Shown here piece after piece: positions 6,690-14,414 of a DNA stretch of 14,566 nt (position 1 is the stretch's first letter; every line of letters begins with the position of its first letter). A program made the position numbers and the translations under genes. The notes beneath the pieces are model-generated. The model was not told the DNA's origin and did no database searches. It saw only the letters and a program-made list of their open reading frames with translations. Where the stretch lies: contig DEYT01000033.1 of assembly GCA_002364975.1 (NCBI GenBank), positions 1,636 through 16,201 of the forward strand, given 5' to 3'. This DNA comes from Opitutia bacterium UBA3151 (GTDB taxonomy: Bacteria > Verrucomicrobiota > Verrucomicrobiia > Opitutales > Seribacteraceae).

Positions 6690-8207
6690 ATGTCGCGTTT
6701 CTCATCCTTTTTTGCATCCCTTTTATTCTTTCATGCCTTCGCCTTCTCGGCCGATCGAAATATTATTTTCTTCATCACCGATGACCAGTCTCCCACGCTC
6801 GGTTGCTATGGTGACTCCGTTGCCCAAACCCCTGCGATCGACTCCCTCGCCAAGGACGGCACCCTCTTTCTAAATGCCTACGCCACCACCGCCAGTTGCT
6901 CCGCCAGTCGGTCCGTGGTCATGAGTGGATTACATAATCATGCCAATGGCCAATATGGCCACCAGCATGCTTTTCATAAGTTTTCCAGCTACTTCAATGT
7001 GATTGGCCTATCCCTTCCCCGGGCCCTGGCCAAGGCCGGGTATCGCACCGGACATATTGGTAAGTTCCATGTCTCTCCCGAGGAAGTCTTTCAATTCCAG
7101 ACCTACATGAAAGGAAAACAACGGAATGCGGTTGATATGGCTAACAAGTCCGAAGATTTTATCACTGAAAAAAGCGAACAGCCCTTTTTTCTCTACTTTG
7201 CCCCATCCGATCCTCACCGGGGGGGAGGTATAGACATGACCTCGAAAAATAAACTTAAACCCGATCTCTTTGGAAATAAGCCAAACCGGGAAGAACATGA
7301 AGGTGTGAAGGAAGTATTTTACGACCCCAAGGATGTACTGATCCCGAGCTTTCTTTCCGACACCCCTGAAACCCGGGAGGAACTCGCTCACTATTACCAA
7401 AGCGTTTCCCGGATAGATCAGGGACTCGCCCGCCTGATTGAAATTCTGAAGGATGCCGACCTTTATGAAAAGACCATGATTGTATTCACCTCAGATCACG
7501 GCATGGCCTTTGCCGGAGGAAAGACCACGGTCTATGAAGGCGGCCTCCGCGTACCCTTTGTGGTTCGCAACCCTTATGAGAAAAAACGGGGGGTTCGGCA
7601 CCCCGCCCTGATCAGTCACATTGATATCACCCCAAGCCTGCTTGACTTCGCGGGTGCCCTGGATGCCGAAAAGAATCGGCCCTTGCAATGGGAAGATCCC
7701 GCCAAATACTTTCCTGCACCCAAGACCAAAGCCCCGAACGAGAACCGGGGCATCACCAGTAAATTATCTAGCTACCATGGAAAGTCCTGGGTTTCCGTTC
7801 TTGGAAATACAAAGGCTGAGCACTGGTCCAGTATCTTCGCCTCCCATACCTTTCATGAGATTCAAATGTATTATCCCATGCGGGTCTACCGCGATAAGGA
7901 ATTCAAACTCATCTGGAACATTGCCCATCCTCTTCCCTATCCATTCGCCTCTGACCTCTGGGCGGCCAGTAGTTTCCAGGCCCAGTATCAAAAATCACTT
8001 TCCGCTCCCTACGGACAAAAAACCGTTCGCCAATACATTCACCGTCCCGAATTTGAATTCTTTAAAATCGATGATGATCCGGAAGAATCAACCAACCTGG
8101 CGGGTAAGCCCGAATTCGCTGAGCCATTGGAGGCCTATAAGCAAAAGCTCAAATCTGCCCAGCTAACTTTTCATGATCCCTGGGTCATGAAGTGGTCTTA
8201 CGAATAA
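6690..8207 (+). CDS. Exported S1-type sulfatase, heparan N-sulfatase (SGSH)-like
   Basis: 505 residues from the ATG at 6690. A longer reading from TTG at 6654 adds 12 residues in front of a complete signal peptide (MSRFSSFFASLLFFHAFAFSA, cleavage near 21) and is rejected. Visible sulfatase features are TDDQ metal ligands D31/D32, maturation site C70-S-A-S-R74 followed by SVVMSG, GKFH (K125, H127), DPHRGG (H176), TSDHGMAFAGG (D269, H270) and K278. GLHNHANGQYGHQHAFHKF (80-98) and AGYRTGHIGKFHVSP resemble the N-sulfoglucosamine sulfohydrolase group, so it may remove N- or O-sulfate from an aminosugar or other glycan; specificity is uncertain. Unlike the first sulfatase it has the accepted C-x-A-x-R signal and no extra C-terminal domain. 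It converges on the alpha/beta hydrolase gene, and both TAA stops lie in one inverted repeat. Confidence 0.93.
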   Translation: MSRFSSFFASLLFFHAFAFSADRNIIFFITDDQSPTLGCYGDSVAQTPAIDSLAKDGTLFLNAYATTASCSASRSVVMSGLHNHANGQYGHQHAFHKFSSYFNVIGLSLPRALAKAGYRTGHIGKFHVSPEEVFQFQTYMKGKQRNAVDMANKSEDFITEKSEQPFFLYFAPSDPHRGGGIDMTSKNKLKPDLFGNKPNREEHEGVKEVFYDPKDVLIPSFLSDTPETREELAHYYQSVSRIDQGLARLIEILKDADLYEKTMIVFTSDHGMAFAGGKTTVYEGGLRVPFVVRNPYEKKRGVRHPALISHIDITPSLLDFAGALDAEKNRPLQWEDPAKYFPAPKTKAPNENRGITSKLSSYHGKSWVSVLGNTKAEHWSSIFASHTFHEIQMYYPMRVYRDKEFKLIWNIAHPLPYPFASDLWAASSFQAQYQKSLSAPYGQKTVRQYIHRPEFEFFKIDDDPEESTNLAGKPEFAEPLEAYKQKLKSAQLTFHDPWVMKWSYE

Positions 8208-8225
8208 GAATTTTTCCTATTCTTA
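8205..8225. terminator. Inverted repeat joining two convergent stop codons (weak bidirectional terminator candidate)
   Basis: TAAGAAT (8205-8211) and ATTCTTA (8219-8225) are perfect 7-bp arms around a 7-nt loop TTTTCCT. The TAA stop of the sulfatase forms the outer end of the left arm, and the TAA stop of the alpha/beta hydrolase (complement) forms the outer end of the right arm. The stem is AT-rich with no T-run after it, so terminator strength would be low. Confidence 0.35.
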
Positions 8226-8957
8226 CCCGGCCAGTTTTTCTCCCAGCCAGGAAATCACCGCTTCAATTACCGGTTCCTCTCCGGCACCGGAAAATACATG
8301 ATTCGCCCCCGGAATCTCAATGATCTTCTTGGGCTCATTCGCCAAAGCATAAATTTCCCGGGAATCTTCAACCGGAATCACATCATCCGCATCGCCATGA
8401 ATCAATAACCAGGGAACTTTCACCTCCGATGCCCTTTTGCCCACCGATCCAATTTCATACATATCATTCTTGTACTTCAAAGAAAGTGGACATTCCGGCT
8501 CCCCCCACATAGTTCCCTCCCCTGGTGTAACCTCTCCAAATTCCCGATCGTAAAAGGCCTGGGTATTCACCATTCCAGCCAACGAGATCAGGTTTCGAAT
8601 CCGGTCATCATTGGCCGCCGCCAATACCCCCACGGCTCCCCCCATACTATGCCCGGCGTAGGTCACCTTATATCCATTTGCCTCCGCCACAGTTACCACT
8701 GCTTTTAAGTCTTCAACCTCCTTGGAAATCGTACAATCCCGAAAATCTCCACCCGAAAATCCATTGCCCGAAAATGAAAAACGCAACACCGACAAGCCCT
8801 CATTTTCCACCGATTCAGCCAAGGCCATGATTAGGGGCCGGTCCTTATTTCCGGTCACTCCATGTCCAATGACCAACAGGTCCCGGGTTCGCGAATTGGC
8901 ATCGTGAAAAGTATAATCCAAGATTTCACCCTGGGAATTGGTAATCGCGTCCTTCAT
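8223..8957 (-). CDS. Alpha/beta hydrolase (serine esterase type)
   Basis: 244 residues without a signal peptide, so cytoplasmic. The fold markers are in order: IGHGVTGNKDR (30-40) is the HG oxyanion region, LRFSFSGNGFSGG (58-70) is the strand-4 region, AGHSMGGAVG (101-110) carries nucleophile S104, LLIHGDADDVIP (184-195) carries the catalytic Asp (D191 most likely), and GANHVFSG (217-224) carries H220. The triad is complete. Length and layout fit the small cinnamoyl/feruloyl-esterase-like or acyl-esterase group, but the substrate cannot be told from sequence. Next to sulfatases it may remove acyl groups from carbohydrate (inference); general housekeeping esterase activity is equally possible. 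DUF5069 lies 83 bp upstream on the same strand. No Shine-Dalgarno is visible. Confidence 0.9.
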   Translation of the reverse strand: MKDAITNSQGEILDYTFHDANSRTRDLLVIGHGVTGNKDRPLIMALAESVENEGLSVLRFSFSGNGFSGGDFRDCTISKEVEDLKAVVTVAEANGYKVTYAGHSMGGAVGVLAAANDDRIRNLISLAGMVNTQAFYDREFGEVTPGEGTMWGEPECPLSLKYKNDMYEIGSVGKRASEVKVPWLLIHGDADDVIPVEDSREIYALANEPKKIIEIPGANHVFSGAGEEPVIEAVISWLGEKLAG

Positions 8958-9040
8958 GGGATATTGCTTACTTCAAGATTTCTGACCTTGCAAGAATATC
9001 AAATTCAAAACAGGCAGCCGAAGCGATGAAACAAATTTGC

Positions 9041-9478
9041 TCAGGCGATTACTGAGGCATGAAACCCGAGCCAATCATCCAAATTATTAAGATCGATGGC
9101 ATCCTTTGGATCCCCGTCGGGTAATGCATTGGCCAAGAGAATCCCCTGCCTGGTGGAATCATCATGAACATATCCGGTAATGGATGCATTGACATCGCGG
9201 ATCGTTTCCGCATCCAACTTCACTCCGGGTTGCTCCGCCACCCATGCCACAAATTCTGGATAAGTGGGCTTGGCATTGGCAATAAAGCAACGGACCGCAT
9301 CGGCATCCAAACCTGGGGCATCCACCACCATGGTATCATATCCCGCTCCAAGTCCCGGATATCCTTCGGCAATCTTACCGGTCGCTTTCAGGGATGATTT
9401 CTGCCAGAGGCGGGGGAGATGAAGGACACCATTGGTGCCGGCAATTCCGGAACTGATCAGAGGAACGATTTTAGACAT
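9041..9478 (-). CDS. DUF5069 family protein of unknown function
   Basis: 145 residues, soluble, no signal peptide or membrane segment. It matches the DUF5069 pattern as I remember it: GVLHLPRLWQKSSLKATGKI (17-36), then AEGYPGLGAGYDTMVVD (37-53), LDADAVRCFIANAKPTYPEF (57-76), and a C-terminal NLDDWLGFH. Proteins of this family are small and single-domain, known to me mostly from Verrucomicrobiota and Planctomycetota; no biochemical role is known to me. It lies 173 bp downstream of mpl on the same strand, with a hairpin in between, so it probably has its own transcript. The ATG is preceded by an A/T-rich stretch without a Shine-Dalgarno. A short inverted repeat (CTCAG/CTGAG, 9040-9056) overlaps the stop codon. 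Confidence 0.85.
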   Translation of the reverse strand: MSKIVPLISSGIAGTNGVLHLPRLWQKSSLKATGKIAEGYPGLGAGYDTMVVDAPGLDADAVRCFIANAKPTYPEFVAWVAEQPGVKLDAETIRDVNASITGYVHDDSTRQGILLANALPDGDPKDAIDLNNLDDWLGFHASVIA

Positions 9479-9612
9479 AATTTTTCAATTCTTTTAGGAT
9501 TTAACTTGTAGAGTTCAGTAGGAGGAAAGGCTTGAGGATGAAATAAAATTCGATGACCGCGGATAGAATCGAAAAGTTATCCTATTGTAAAGCATCGGAT
9601 AAGGACTTGGTT

Positions 9613-9636
9613 CGACTGCAATTTAATTTGCAGTCG
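9613..9636 (-). terminator. 9-bp perfect hairpin downstream of mpl (candidate transcript end)
   Basis: Arms CGACTGCAA (9613-9621) and TTGCAGTCG (9628-9636) pair perfectly around the loop TTTAAT. It lies 15 bp past the mpl stop and 134 bp before the DUF5069 start on the - strand. This is the strongest hairpin I found between genes. No T-run follows on either strand, so it is either a U-tract-less terminator or an mRNA 3'-end stabiliser. Confidence 0.45.
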
Positions 9637-9651
9637 CCTGGATTACAGCAA

Positions 9652-11106
9652 TTAATCTTTTCGCTTGGAGTCCGCAAAACGGGTAATTACTCCGTCAAAA
9701 GATCCATTGGAAAAGAAGACCACCAGAGCGGGCTTTGGAAAGGGATAAACCCGGAGATAATCTTCCAATTCCTGATTGGTCTCAAACGCATTTCCTATTT
9801 TTCCCTGGTCCTGGATGCGTTTCATCATCTTGACCGGATTGATTCGTTTTTCAGCTGGGATTTTTTCCGCCCGGTGAACCGCCCCGAGCAGAGCAAGATC
9901 GGCCATTGCTAGGGCGTCCGCAAAGCGGTCCTCAAAGACATTGGTCACCGCAGTATTACTCCGCGGCTCAAAGCAGGCAATTAATTCGCGGTCCGGCCAG
10001 CGGGCCCGCAAGGATTCCAAGGCACCTGCGATTGCGGTGGGATGATGAGCAAAGTCGGAGAGAACCACGAGGTTTTCATCATCGAGCAGGATTTCCTGCC
10101 TTCTCTTGACTCCAGCACAGCCCGAAAAATCAGGTAGGGAAAGTGAGAAGAATGGATTGAATTCCTCCCCGTCCTTTGCCTTCGGATTACCTGTTAAAAT
10201 CTGTCGAGCCAGAAGGGATGCTAGGCAGGCCATGGCTAAATTGCGGGCATTAAAGAGGCCGGGCATAGGCCAATCCTGGTGCATGACTTCTATTCCTTTC
10301 CAAGCCAAGCCGAAACGGGTGCCCTGCCCGTCTTCGGCAAAGTCGATAATCTGCAAGTCATTGGAATCAGAAACCCCAACCTTGAACATCCGGGTCCAAG
10401 GAGCATCGGGCAAGGCAAGCAGGTTGGGATCGTCCCCGTTAATAAGCACAAATCCATCGGAGGGTACAATCCGGAGAAGATGAGAAAAACTGCGGGAGAT
10501 ATCGGTTAAATCCCGAAAGATGTCCCCATGATCAAACTCGAGGTTATTAAGCACAAGTACCTTGGGCCGATAATGAATGAATTTACTACGTTTGTCAAAG
10601 AAAGCGGAATCATATTCATCTCCCTCAATGACAAAGGGAGCCGTGGACCCACCCAGTTCATTACCCGAGGGTAAATCAAGCGGCACCCCCCCGATTAAAT
10701 AGCCTGGTTCCATCTCAGCTTGGCTGAGGGCAAAGGAAGTGAGTGCGGTGGTGGTGGTCTTGCCATGGGTTCCGGCAATAACCACCGCGGGCCGATTCCC
10801 AATTAAGTCCTCCCCGATCAATTCGGGCAGGGAAACAAAGGGAATACTACGTGTACGCAAGAGAAATTCAACTTGAGGATTTCCACGGGAAACCGCATTG
10901 CCCACCACTACCCGCTCCGGTTTCCAGTTCAACATTTCCTGCTCTGCAAAACCTTCAAATAAATCAATCCCTGCTGATTGCAGTACCTCGGACATTGGAG
11001 GGTAGACCCCGGCATCAGAACCGGCTACTTGATGGCCCATTTTTTTAAGCAGTACCGCTGCATTGCCCATCGCCGTTCCACAAACCCCAATAAAAAATAC
11101 CCGCAT
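9652..11106 (-). CDS. mpl: UDP-N-acetylmuramate:L-alanyl-gamma-D-glutamyl-meso-diaminopimelate ligase (murein recycling)
   Basis: 484 residues (E. coli Mpl about 457). Mpl joins the recycled tripeptide L-Ala-D-Glu-mDAP to UDP-MurNAc in the cytoplasm using ATP, feeding muropeptide material back into peptidoglycan synthesis. The Mur-ligase order is clear: an N-terminal Rossmann-like UDP-binding segment, FIGVCGTAMGNAA (5-17); the ATP P-loop, GTHGKTTTT (112-120); then EGDEYDSAFFDKRSKF (161-176) and LNNLEFDHGDIF (187-198), the Mpl-type version of the Mur central domain; PGLFNARN (282-289); and DFAHHPTA (351-358) in the C-terminal domain. The EYDSAFFDKRSKF signature separates Mpl from MurC. Its presence points to a Gram-negative cell wall with mDAP. 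It is divergent from purD; no Shine-Dalgarno was found. Confidence 0.95.
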   Translation of the reverse strand: MRVFFIGVCGTAMGNAAVLLKKMGHQVAGSDAGVYPPMSEVLQSAGIDLFEGFAEQEMLNWKPERVVVGNAVSRGNPQVEFLLRTRSIPFVSLPELIGEDLIGNRPAVVIAGTHGKTTTTALTSFALSQAEMEPGYLIGGVPLDLPSGNELGGSTAPFVIEGDEYDSAFFDKRSKFIHYRPKVLVLNNLEFDHGDIFRDLTDISRSFSHLLRIVPSDGFVLINGDDPNLLALPDAPWTRMFKVGVSDSNDLQIIDFAEDGQGTRFGLAWKGIEVMHQDWPMPGLFNARNLAMACLASLLARQILTGNPKAKDGEEFNPFFSLSLPDFSGCAGVKRRQEILLDDENLVVLSDFAHHPTAIAGALESLRARWPDRELIACFEPRSNTAVTNVFEDRFADALAMADLALLGAVHRAEKIPAEKRINPVKMMKRIQDQGKIGNAFETNQELEDYLRVYPFPKPALVVFFSNGSFDGVITRFADSKRKD

Positions 11107-11217
11107 TAGAAATATCTTGAACCATTCCCATCGTGAGGAAAACCAAAATCAGTAGGATATTTTGAGAATTTTAGGATTTGCCTCGACTCCTGCTGGATTT
11201 TGAGGGAAATCGAATCA

Positions 11218-12504
11218 ATGCAAGATTCGAATTTAAAAGTCATGGTGGTCGGAAGTGGAGGCAGGGAACATACCCTGGCCAAAGTATGCCAGGGAAGTCC
11301 ACTTGTCGGTGAAGTAGTCGTAGCTCCCGGAAATCCCGGAATTGCTCAAGAGTTTAAGACCCTGAAACTCGAGGTAGAAAATAACTCCTTGATTGTCAAG
11401 GTTGCACAAGAGAATAAAGTGGATTTGGTGGTGGTCGGACCCGAAGTTCCCTTATGCAACGGAGCGGTGGATGCCCTTCAGGAAGCCGCTATTCTTGCCT
11501 ACGGTCCGAACCAAGCAGGAGCCCGACTGGAGGGTAGCAAGGCCTACACCAAGGATTTTTTGTCCAAATATGAAATTCCCACCGCTGATTATGGAAATTT
11601 CACTCAGATTGAACCGGCGTTCGAGTATCTCGCAGCATGCAATCTTCCCGTGGTGGTCAAGGCAAGTGGTTTGGCGGCCGGGAAAGGGGTGCTGATTTGT
11701 CAAACCAAGGAGGAAGCCGAGGGAGCGGTCAAGGACATGCTTTCCGGGGGTAGCTTTGGGGACAGTGGACGAGAGGTAGTAATCGAAGAATTTCTCGACG
11801 GGGAAGAAACTTCTCTTCATCTGATTTGTTCGGGAGAGAGTTATGTGGCCATGCCCATGAGCCAGGATCACAAAAAGGTAGGTGAAGGAGATACCGGTCT
11901 CAATACCGGAGGTATGGGGGCTTATGCACCCACCAAATTAGTCACCGAAGAAATGCTTGCGGACTATGAGAAATCCATCGTGGGCCCGACCCTTGCAGGT
12001 TTACGAAATGAAGGGGTTGATTTTCGGGGTACTTTATACATTGGGCTGATGTTGACATCCAAGGGGCCTAAAGTTTTAGAGTTTAATGTTCGCTTTGGAG
12101 ATCCAGAGACTCAAGTCATCTTGCCTCTGCTTGCCGATGATTTAGTCCCCCTCCTGCTCCAGTCCGCCCGTGGACAAACCCTTCCGGAAAAAGTGAATTT
12201 CAAGGATGCAAGCTCAATGGTGGTGGTCCTGAGCAGTGCTGGATACCCCGAGTCTTATCCGAAGGGGGAAGTAATTTCCATTGCATCACCCTTACCCGAG
12301 GGATCAGAGGTGATCTATGCCGGGGTCGGGAAGGATGAAAGTGGGCAAATTGTTTCCGCCGGGGGTCGGGTCTTGGGTGCAGTTGGTACCGGAGATTCCA
12401 TAGAACAGGCCAGGGAACAGGCTTATGCTCTTTGCGAACAGATTGAATTTAAATCCAAATTCTACCGGAATGATATTGGTCACCGCGAGTTTTCAAGGGG
12501 TTAA
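11218..12504 (+). CDS. purD: Phosphoribosylamine-glycine ligase (GAR synthetase)
   Basis: 428 residues from ATG 11218, the usual PurD size. A TTG at 11200 would add six residues and is less likely; GAGGGA at 11202-11207 is a possible weak Shine-Dalgarno for the ATG. PurD ligates phosphoribosylamine and glycine with ATP, the second step of purine synthesis. Motifs seen are VVGSGGREHTLAKV near the N-terminus, VVGPEVPLCNG, VVKASGLAAGKGV (ATP-grasp), EEFLDGEETSLH, MPMSQDHKKVGEGDTGLNTG followed by GMGAYAP, and LEFNVRFGDPETQ carrying the metal-binding Glu and Asn. All domains are complete. The phosphatase gene follows 53 bp downstream and glyA after that, so a single transcript linking glycine use (PurD) with glycine and one-carbon supply (GlyA) is plausible. 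Confidence 0.96.
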   Translation: MQDSNLKVMVVGSGGREHTLAKVCQGSPLVGEVVVAPGNPGIAQEFKTLKLEVENNSLIVKVAQENKVDLVVVGPEVPLCNGAVDALQEAAILAYGPNQAGARLEGSKAYTKDFLSKYEIPTADYGNFTQIEPAFEYLAACNLPVVVKASGLAAGKGVLICQTKEEAEGAVKDMLSGGSFGDSGREVVIEEFLDGEETSLHLICSGESYVAMPMSQDHKKVGEGDTGLNTGGMGAYAPTKLVTEEMLADYEKSIVGPTLAGLRNEGVDFRGTLYIGLMLTSKGPKVLEFNVRFGDPETQVILPLLADDLVPLLLQSARGQTLPEKVNFKDASSMVVVLSSAGYPESYPKGEVISIASPLPEGSEVIYAGVGKDESGQIVSAGGRVLGAVGTGDSIEQAREQAYALCEQIEFKSKFYRNDIGHREFSRG

Positions 12505-12557
12505 AATCGGTTCAATCTTGCCTTTTTCCTCAATGAGTTGAAGAACTACTCTTAGAG

Positions 12558-13061
12558 ATGGGAAAAAAGAGTAGAGCGAAAAAAGAAAGGAAAGTAGAGA
12601 AACTGATCGTCTTCCTCTGTACCGCGAATGTCTGTCGGAGCCCGATGGCGGAAAAATTGTTTGAAGAAGGACTTGCAAGGTCTGGCTCAAAACAAAATAT
12701 CAAGGTTTTTTCTGCTGGTATTTCTGCAATGGATGGAGACAAGGCCTCGGATAACTCCATCATTGCCTGCGAGGAAATCGGGCTCGATCTCTCCGAGCAT
12801 CGCAGTGCCGCCCTTACCCGACCGATTGTGGAAAATGCTTCCGCAATTTTTTGCATGACCGAATCCCATCGGGCCTTGTTACATATGTATTTCGAACTTC
12901 CTGAAGATGCACCCATTTTCCTGATGCGGGAATTCACCGAGGGAGGAAATAAAGAATTAACTGATCCCTACGGCCAAAACCTTGAAGTATACCGAGCTTG
13001 TCGGGATGGCATGAAAGAATCCATCCCTTCTCTTTTAAACTGGGTTGAGAAAAACCTCTAA
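12558..13061 (+). CDS. Low-molecular-weight protein phosphatase, YwlE-like (arginine or tyrosine phosphatase)
   Basis: 167 residues, with a Lys/Arg-rich N-terminal extension (1-15) in front of the usual LMW-PTP fold. The catalytic P-loop is C21-T-A-N-V-C-R27-S-P (C-x5-R-S/T), and the general-acid Asp is D136 in DPYGQNLEVY. The DPYGQ-x-x-x-VY form and the CTxNxCRSP loop are closest to the YwlE protein-arginine-phosphatase branch rather than the classical tyrosine phosphatases. The position where YwlE has Thr (CTGNTCRSP) is Val here, so the preferred phospho-residue is open. Linkage to glyA is seen in many bacteria (for example the ywlE-glyA region of Bacillus). Arsenate reductase is a less likely reading. 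The ATG is the only plausible in-frame start before the P-loop. Confidence 0.88.
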   Translation: MGKKSRAKKERKVEKLIVFLCTANVCRSPMAEKLFEEGLARSGSKQNIKVFSAGISAMDGDKASDNSIIACEEIGLDLSEHRSAALTRPIVENASAIFCMTESHRALLHMYFELPEDAPIFLMREFTEGGNKELTDPYGQNLEVYRACRDGMKESIPSLLNWVEKNL

Positions 13062-13073
13062 CCTTTATAAAAT
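13045..13073 (+). promoter_or_regulatory. Putative sigma70 promoter inside the phosphatase 3' end, for glyA
   Basis: TTGAGA (13045-13050, five of six) and TAAAAT (13068-13073, five of six) are separated by an ideal 17 bp. Transcription would begin at about 13080, next to the glyA ATG at 13081, giving a leaderless or nearly leaderless mRNA. It overlaps the phosphatase stop codon. It would give glyA expression independent of purD. Confidence 0.5.
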
Positions 13074-13080
13074 AATAACA

Positions 13081-14367
13081 ATGATCTCCGAAAGTTCCGC
13101 CATCTTAACGCCCACCTTCCTCGATTCCCGTTCCCTCGCTGAAATTGACCCGGTTATTCATCAAACCATTGCCGACGAAAAAGTGAGGCAACGCACGCAC
13201 ATTGAATTGATTGCCTCGGAAAACTTCACTCTTCCCGCAATCATTGAAGTTACAGGCAGTGTACTTACTAATAAATACGCAGAAGGATATCCAGCTAAGA
13301 GATATTACGGTGGCTGTGAGCATGTGGATGTCGCCGAAAACCTCGCCATTGATAGAGCTAAGCAAATCTTTGGAGCTGAACATGCAAATGTCCAACCTCA
13401 CTCCGGCAGCCAGGCCAATACCGCAGTGTATTTTGCCATGCTCTCACCGGGTGATAAAATCCTAACCATGAGCCTGCAGGATGGAGGACATTTAACCCAT
13501 GGTCATCCCAAGAATTGCAGCGGTATGCTTTATGATGTCATCAACTATGGAGTCGATGCGGAAACGGGATACATTAACTACGACGAGATCGAAGCCCTAG
13601 CGGCCAAAGAGAAACCAAAGCTCATCACGGTTGGAGCTTCGGCTTATCCCCGGGTCATTGACTTTGAACGCATGGGTAATATTGCCAAAGAACATGGTGC
13701 ATTGCTGCTTGCTGATATCGCGCACATTGCAGGACTCGTAGCCAGTGGTGTACATCCCTCTCCCGTTCCTCACGCTGATTTTGTAACCACCACCACCCAC
13801 AAGACGCTTCGTGGACCAAGAGGTGGGTTGATCCTTTGCAAGGAAGAATATGCCAAGGCGGTTGATTCCGCGGTTTTCCCCGGAAATCAAGGGGGGCCAT
13901 TGATGCATGTAATTGCTGCCAAGGCGGTGTGTTTTGCCGAAGCCGCAAAGCCGGAATTCCGAACCTATCAAGAACAAGTGGTTGCGAACTCTAAGGCTCT
14001 TGCAGAAACTCTAATTGCAAATGATTTCCATTTGGTCAGTGGTGGATCCGATAATCATCTGATGCTGTTAGACCTGAGACCATCTCATCCGGACTTGACA
14101 GGTAAGCAGGCACAGCTCGCACTGGAAGGGGCAAATGTTACTCTTAATCGGAACACCGTTCCAGGAGAAACCAGAAGTCCCTTTCAAACCAGTGGGATTC
14201 GAATTGGTACACCTGCGGTTACATCCCGAGGTATGCAGGAAGAGGAAATGCGAGAGATTGGAGGCATCATTCACTCCGTGATTTCGAACCACGATAACCC
14301 CAAAGTGATTTTTGAGGCACAAGAGAAGGCACTTGCTCTTTGTGATGGATTTCCTTTACCATATTAG
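13081..14367 (+). CDS. glyA: Serine hydroxymethyltransferase
   Basis: 428 residues from ATG 13081. A TTG at 13045 would overlap the upstream gene and add 12 unusual residues, so it is rejected. GlyA is a cytoplasmic, PLP-dependent enzyme that interconverts serine and glycine with tetrahydrofolate, the main source of one-carbon units. Key segments are IELIASENFT (41-50), the NKYAEGYPAKRYYGG stretch (64-78), VQPHSGSQAN (104-113), DIAHIAGLV (212-220, after the PLP-contacting D211-x-x-H region), TTTTHKTLRGPRGG with Schiff-base Lys241, and FPGNQGGP (266-273). The enzyme appears complete and of normal length. It is 19 bp after the phosphatase gene. The leader is AT-rich with no Shine-Dalgarno, and a promoter at 13045-13073 could drive it alone. 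Confidence 0.97.
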   Translation: MISESSAILTPTFLDSRSLAEIDPVIHQTIADEKVRQRTHIELIASENFTLPAIIEVTGSVLTNKYAEGYPAKRYYGGCEHVDVAENLAIDRAKQIFGAEHANVQPHSGSQANTAVYFAMLSPGDKILTMSLQDGGHLTHGHPKNCSGMLYDVINYGVDAETGYINYDEIEALAAKEKPKLITVGASAYPRVIDFERMGNIAKEHGALLLADIAHIAGLVASGVHPSPVPHADFVTTTTHKTLRGPRGGLILCKEEYAKAVDSAVFPGNQGGPLMHVIAAKAVCFAEAAKPEFRTYQEQVVANSKALAETLIANDFHLVSGGSDNHLMLLDLRPSHPDLTGKQAQLALEGANVTLNRNTVPGETRSPFQTSGIRIGTPAVTSRGMQEEEMREIGGIIHSVISNHDNPKVIFEAQEKALALCDGFPLPY

Positions 14368-14414
14368 ATGTATATTGACTTAGTTATCGTTTAATAGCCA
14401 TTTAGTATAAATTC

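Noticed and set aside
7621..8166. 181-codon open frame on the + strand inside the second sulfatase
   Set aside because: Its Pro/Ser/Arg-rich, low-complexity translation and full overlap with a well-supported sulfatase show it is a shadow frame.
9521..9546. A GGAGG sequence followed by ATG AAA TAA on the + strand
   Set aside because: It would encode only Met-Lys. Nothing downstream in frame continues it, so the Shine-Dalgarno-like match is taken as chance.
9605..9640. GGTTCGA, resembling a tRNA T-loop
   Set aside because: There is no matching T-stem, acceptor stem or anticodon arm. The surrounding inverted repeat is a simple hairpin.
9553..9912. 119-codon frame on the + strand antisense to the mpl 3' end
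   Set aside because: It overlaps conserved mpl coding sequence, has no recognisable domain and spans the hairpin. It is judged a shadow.
11200..11217. TTG start for purD
   Set aside because: It adds six residues ahead of the ATG at 11218. The GAGGGA sequence is better placed for the ATG.
13045..13080. TTG start for glyA overlapping the phosphatase gene
   Set aside because: It adds 12 residues not typical of GlyA. The ATG at 13081 gives the usual length, and the TTG is better explained as part of a -35 box.
14375..14411. TTGACT and TATAAA upstream of the pseudopilin as a promoter
   Set aside because: The spacing is 25 bp, and the -10-like element is only 3 bp from the ATG, so the pair does not form a normal promoter.
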